Positions 6,864 to 9,240 of a stretch of DNA of 9,240 nt are shown one piece after another. A program made the position numbers and the translations under genes. The DNA lies in the NCBI GenBank assembly GCA_022793355.1, contig JAAWCR010000167.1:1-9240 (forward strand), given 5' to 3'. The first letter of the stretch is position 1, and the number at the start of each line of letters is the position of its first letter. The notes beneath the pieces are model-generated. The model did not search any database. It was given only the letters and a program-made list of their open reading frames with translations, and was not told where the DNA came from. Origin of the DNA: Lawsonibacter sp. GTDB taxonomy: Bacteria > Bacillota > Clostridia > Oscillospirales > Oscillospiraceae.

Positions 6864-8366
6864 TCAGTCCTCCTTTTGTGGGTTGGCGTTACGCTCCTTT
6901 ATCTTGCCCCGGACGATGGTGCCCACCGCCAGGAGGATCAGAATCAGGAAGATGATGCAGTACACGCTGCTGAAAAAGATGCGGGGGTTACCGTTGGAGA
7001 TGAACAGGGCCCGGCGGAAGTTGGTCTCAGTCATGCTGCCCAGCACCAGGCCAAGCAGGATGGGAACCGGGGGCAGCTCCAGCTTACGCAGCACCCAGGA
7101 CAGGATGCCGAAGATAAGAGCCACGCCCACATCGAAATAGTTTCCGTTGACGGAGTAGGCCCCCGCGAAGCAGAAAATCACAATGATGGGGGTAAGGATC
7201 TCCTGGGGAATGGACACAACCTTGGCAAACAGTGTGGTCAGGAATTTGCCCTGGAGACACATAAAGACATTGACCAGAATCAGGCCCAGCATGATGGCAT
7301 ACATAATGTCCCCCTGGGTGGTAAAGAGGCTCAGGCCGGGATTCAGGCCGTTGATCATCAGGGCGGAGAGCATAATGGCTACCGTGCCGTCCCCAGGGAT
7401 GCCCAGGGTGAGCAGGGGGATCAGGGTTGCGCCGGTGACTGCGTTGTTGGCCGACTCGGCGGCGGCGATTCCCTCTACAGAGCCGTGGCCGAACTCCTCC
7501 GGGTGCTTGGACATGTTCTTGGCGGTGTTGTAGCTGAACCAGGAGGCCTCCGAGGCCCCGGTGCCGGGGATGATGCCCACCAGCACGCCGATGATGGAGG
7601 ACATCAGCACTGGCCGGGCCATGCGCTTATACTCCGTCTTGGTGATAACCCCGTCGTCCTTGATCTGGGTGGTGTCCAGGTCGAGCCGGTCCAGGCGCTT
7701 CTCCGCCTTGGCCATGATCTCCACCAGGGCGAACAGGCCGATCAGGCAGATGGCCAGGTCCAGCCCCAGGTAGAGCCTGGGGACGCCGAAGGTGAAGCGG
7801 TCATAGCTGGTCATGGGGTCGGAGCCTATGCAGGAGATAAGCAGGCCCAGGCAGGCGGAGATCAGGCCCTTGATCATGCTTTTACCCGACACGCCGGCGA
7901 TGATGGTCAAGCCGAACACGCAGACCATGAAATACTCCGCCGTGCCCAGCTGAGCGGCAACCCTGGCCACCTGAGGCCCCAGGAAGAGGAGCATCAGCGC
8001 GGAGAACACCCCGCCAAAGGTAGAGGCGTACAGGGCGATTTTCAGCGCAGCCTTGGTGCGGCCCTGTTCCGAGAGCGGGTGGCCGTCCAGCATGGTGGCC
8101 GCCGCGTGGGGGGTGCCGGGGGTGTTGATCAGGATGGCGGACACACTGCCGCCATAGCCGCCGGCGCAGTAGATACCCAGCAGGAACATCATGCCGGGTA
8201 TGGCCGTCATGGAATAGGTGACGGGCAGGAACAAAATCACGCACAGGATAACGCTCAGGCCGGGAATGGCCGCGAACACCGAGCCGATAAACACGCCGAT
8301 GTTAATCCACAAAATATTCTCCAGCGTGAACAGCAGGCCGGTGGCCGGAATGATATGCTGCAACAT
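6864..8366 (-). CDS. tctA: Tripartite tricarboxylate transporter large membrane subunit TctA (500 aa)
   Basis: TctA is the main membrane channel of a secondary, ion-driven uptake system that works with the binding protein TctC and the small subunit TctB. The sequence is strongly hydrophobic throughout with about ten to twelve membrane segments. The paired family motifs are clear: AAIPGLS (32-38), then YGGSVSAILINTPGTPHAAA (71-90) leading to LDGHPL, and in the second half GIIPGTGASEASWF, AESANNAVTGATLIPLLTLG and GIPGDGTVAIMLSALMINGL. Length is typical of the family. The start MLQHII has AGGAGG at 8377-8382 overlapping the tctB stop, which couples translation to tctB. Known relatives import citrate, tartrate, glutarate and aromatic acids; beside a cytosolic sulfatase the cargo is inferred to be a sulfated organic acid. 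The sequence alone does not fix substrate. Confidence 0.96.
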   Translation of the reverse strand: MLQHIIPATGLLFTLENILWINIGVFIGSVFAAIPGLSVILCVILFLPVTYSMTAIPGMMFLLGIYCAGGYGGSVSAILINTPGTPHAAATMLDGHPLSEQGRTKAALKIALYASTFGGVFSALMLLFLGPQVARVAAQLGTAEYFMVCVFGLTIIAGVSGKSMIKGLISACLGLLISCIGSDPMTSYDRFTFGVPRLYLGLDLAICLIGLFALVEIMAKAEKRLDRLDLDTTQIKDDGVITKTEYKRMARPVLMSSIIGVLVGIIPGTGASEASWFSYNTAKNMSKHPEEFGHGSVEGIAAAESANNAVTGATLIPLLTLGIPGDGTVAIMLSALMINGLNPGLSLFTTQGDIMYAIMLGLILVNVFMCLQGKFLTTLFAKVVSIPQEILTPIIVIFCFAGAYSVNGNYFDVGVALIFGILSWVLRKLELPPVPILLGLVLGSMTETNFRRALFISNGNPRIFFSSVYCIIFLILILLAVGTIVRGKIKERNANPQKED

Positions 8367-8381
8367 AAGCCGTCCGCCTCC

Positions 8382-8897
8382 TTAAAAGTCCACGCCCAGG
8401 GCGAAGCGGAAGGCCGCCCAGATGGCCACCGCCAGGACCAGGGTAATGACATAGTAGGATTTCTTCCGGCACCGAAAGTAGAGCAAAAAACCCAGGCAGC
8501 AGAAGATTGCGCCAATCACAAACAGGCCGGTGAGCTTGCTCAGGAACCAGGTGCCAATCAGAATGCCCAGAATAACCAGGGCCTTGACCTCCACCTGAAT
8601 GTTGATGACCTTCCAGTTCAGGGGCTGCTTGGTGGCCAGTTTATACAGCTCCTTTGCCACCAGTATGGCGCAGCAGAGCATCATCACCACCATCAGCAGG
8701 GTGGGGAAGGCCCGGCCGTTGACCACGTCCTTTTCAGAAACCGCAACCTGGTCCGGCATAACCAGAAAAACGACAAGGGCGAAGAGGAAAAACACCACGC
8801 CGGTAACCAAATCAATGGGAATTCGAATCTCTTTCTCGTGCAGCTTCCGGCCCCAGGCGTCCATACGGCCGTTGAACTGCTCCACCCACTTACTCAT
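8382..8897 (-). CDS. tctB: Tripartite tricarboxylate transporter small membrane subunit TctB (171 aa)
   Basis: TctB is the poorly conserved small membrane partner of TctA. Four to five hydrophobic segments are visible (about 28-47, 65-83, 105-118, 122-142 and 148-167) behind a charged cytoplasmic N-terminus. The GRAFPTLL stretch (61-68) before the second segment matches the family's FP motif. Location directly before tctA and after tctC, with the usual order C-B-A, settles the call. The start MSKWVEQ is chosen over an ATG 21 codons earlier because AGGAGG (8905-8910) lies 7 nt upstream and because the longer form would read through a terminator hairpin. Low-complexity FLF/VV stretches are normal for this subunit. 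Its exact mechanical role is not known for any member, as far as I am aware. Confidence 0.92.
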   Translation of the reverse strand: MSKWVEQFNGRMDAWGRKLHEKEIRIPIDLVTGVVFFLFALVVFLVMPDQVAVSEKDVVNGRAFPTLLMVVMMLCCAILVAKELYKLATKQPLNWKVINIQVEVKALVILGILIGTWFLSKLTGLFVIGAIFCCLGFLLYFRCRKKSYYVITLVLAVAIWAAFRFALGVDF

Positions 8898-8919
8898 GGG
8901 GGGACCTCCTTTCTTGACT

Positions 8920-8965
8920 AAAGAAAAAGGGGAATGGGCGGGATTCCTCCCCGATCCCATTCCCC
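8920..8965 (-). terminator. Intrinsic terminator/attenuator between tctC and tctB
   Basis: On the minus strand GGGGAATGGG (8956-8965) pairs perfectly with CCCATTCCCC (8929-8938), continued after a 2-nt AT bulge by CGGG/CCCG (8950-8953 with 8939-8942) around a 7-nt loop. TTTTTCTTT (8920-8928) follows directly. This is a textbook Rho-independent terminator inside an operon, 24 nt past the tctC stop. Partial read-through would give much more binding protein than membrane subunits, as is common for binding-protein-dependent transporters; the read-through level is inferred. Confidence 0.82.
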
Positions 8966-8989
8966 CACATGTTGTCTGTGGTGCGCAGA

Positions 8990-9240
8990 TCAGCCGGCAA
9001 CGATGTCCTTGTACTCGTTGACGATATTCTTCACGTTGTCTACGTGGGCCTCCACGTCCTCCACGGACATGGTGTCCACCTCCAGCAGCATGGTGTCGTG
9101 CAGCCAGTCGGCGACCTCCTGGTCGGCCAGAATCTTGCCGTAGAGCTCCTTGAGCTCCTTCACCTTCTCCTCATCTGTGCCGGCGCGGGCCATGACGAAG
9201 CAGCGGTTGCGGAAGTAGGGGTAGCCGTGCTGGCCCACAC
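8990..9240 (-). CDS. tctC: Tripartite tricarboxylate transporter substrate-binding protein TctC, C-terminal fragment
   Basis: Only the last 82 residues plus the stop codon are in the window, and the gene continues past the right edge. The visible part is a mixed helical tail: an alanine/glycine turn (FVMARAGTDEEKVKELKELY), a DQEVADWLH helix and a final helix ending EYKDIVAG. In tripartite binding proteins (Bug/TctC family) the end of the protein often has the pattern 'ARAGTDEE.V..L......I..DPE...W'. The first GTG seen is internal, not the start. Its position before tctB and tctA supports the call more than the fragment itself. In this system it would be secreted or lipid-anchored outside the cell to capture the substrate. 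The signal sequence and binding residues lie outside the window, so substrate hints are absent. Confidence 0.8.
   Translation of the reverse strand, partial: VGQHGYPYFRNRCFVMARAGTDEEKVKELKELYGKILADQEVADWLHDTMLLEVDTMSVEDVEAHVDNVKNIVNEYKDIVAG

Noticed and set aside
5499..8921. Plus-strand open frame of 1140 codons
   Set aside because: It lies wholly opposite three convincing family genes in exact antisense codon register, has no recognisable domain, and has a composition typical of reversed GC-rich codons. It is not called as a gene.

Overview
This 9.24 kb window is densely coded on the minus strand only. The text below therefore follows transcription from high to low coordinates. No rRNA, tRNA, CRISPR array or insertion sequence was seen. 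The high GC content with strong AGGAGG ribosome-binding sites about 5-10 nt before most starts suggests a Gram-positive anaerobe. The oxygen-independent sulfatase-maturation enzyme, the BcrA-type ABC ATPase and the GntR-LacI hybrid regulator point the same way. A GC-rich gut-type Clostridia member (Oscillospiraceae-like) is my best guess; this is inference, as there is no phylogenetic marker in the window.

Region 1 (9240 to 2405) looks like one long operon. It begins outside the window with the solute-binding protein of a tripartite tricarboxylate transporter (tctC, only its last 82 residues are present). An intrinsic-terminator-like hairpin follows, then tctB, tctA, a cysteine-type sulfatase without signal peptide, a GntR-DNA-binding/LacI-sensor regulator, an anaerobic sulfatase-maturating radical SAM enzyme (anSME) and a TauE/SafE (TSUP) anion permease. 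Gaps are 3-60 nt except at the hairpin site (92 nt). The genes make a coherent proposal: TctABC imports an organic acid carrying a sulfate ester, the cytosolic sulfatase (made active by anSME) removes the sulfate, TSUP exports the released anion, and the regulator senses the substrate or product. The family calls are solid; the joint pathway and its substrate are inferred.

Region 2 (2337 to 1) is a separate unit: an OmpR/PhoB-type response regulator, a 96-nt gap holding three CTTT elements at exact 11-bp spacing (a likely response-regulator site next to a possible promoter), a BcrA-type ABC ATPase, and an ABC-2 type permease that runs off the left edge. No histidine kinase is visible. This is typical of antimicrobial-peptide or cell-envelope stress detoxification modules.

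The points most worth a second look are the import/desulfate/export operon with an intracellular sulfatase, the terminator between tctC and tctB, the two mutually exclusive hairpins just before the anSME ribosome-binding site, and the 11-bp repeats in front of the ABC genes.
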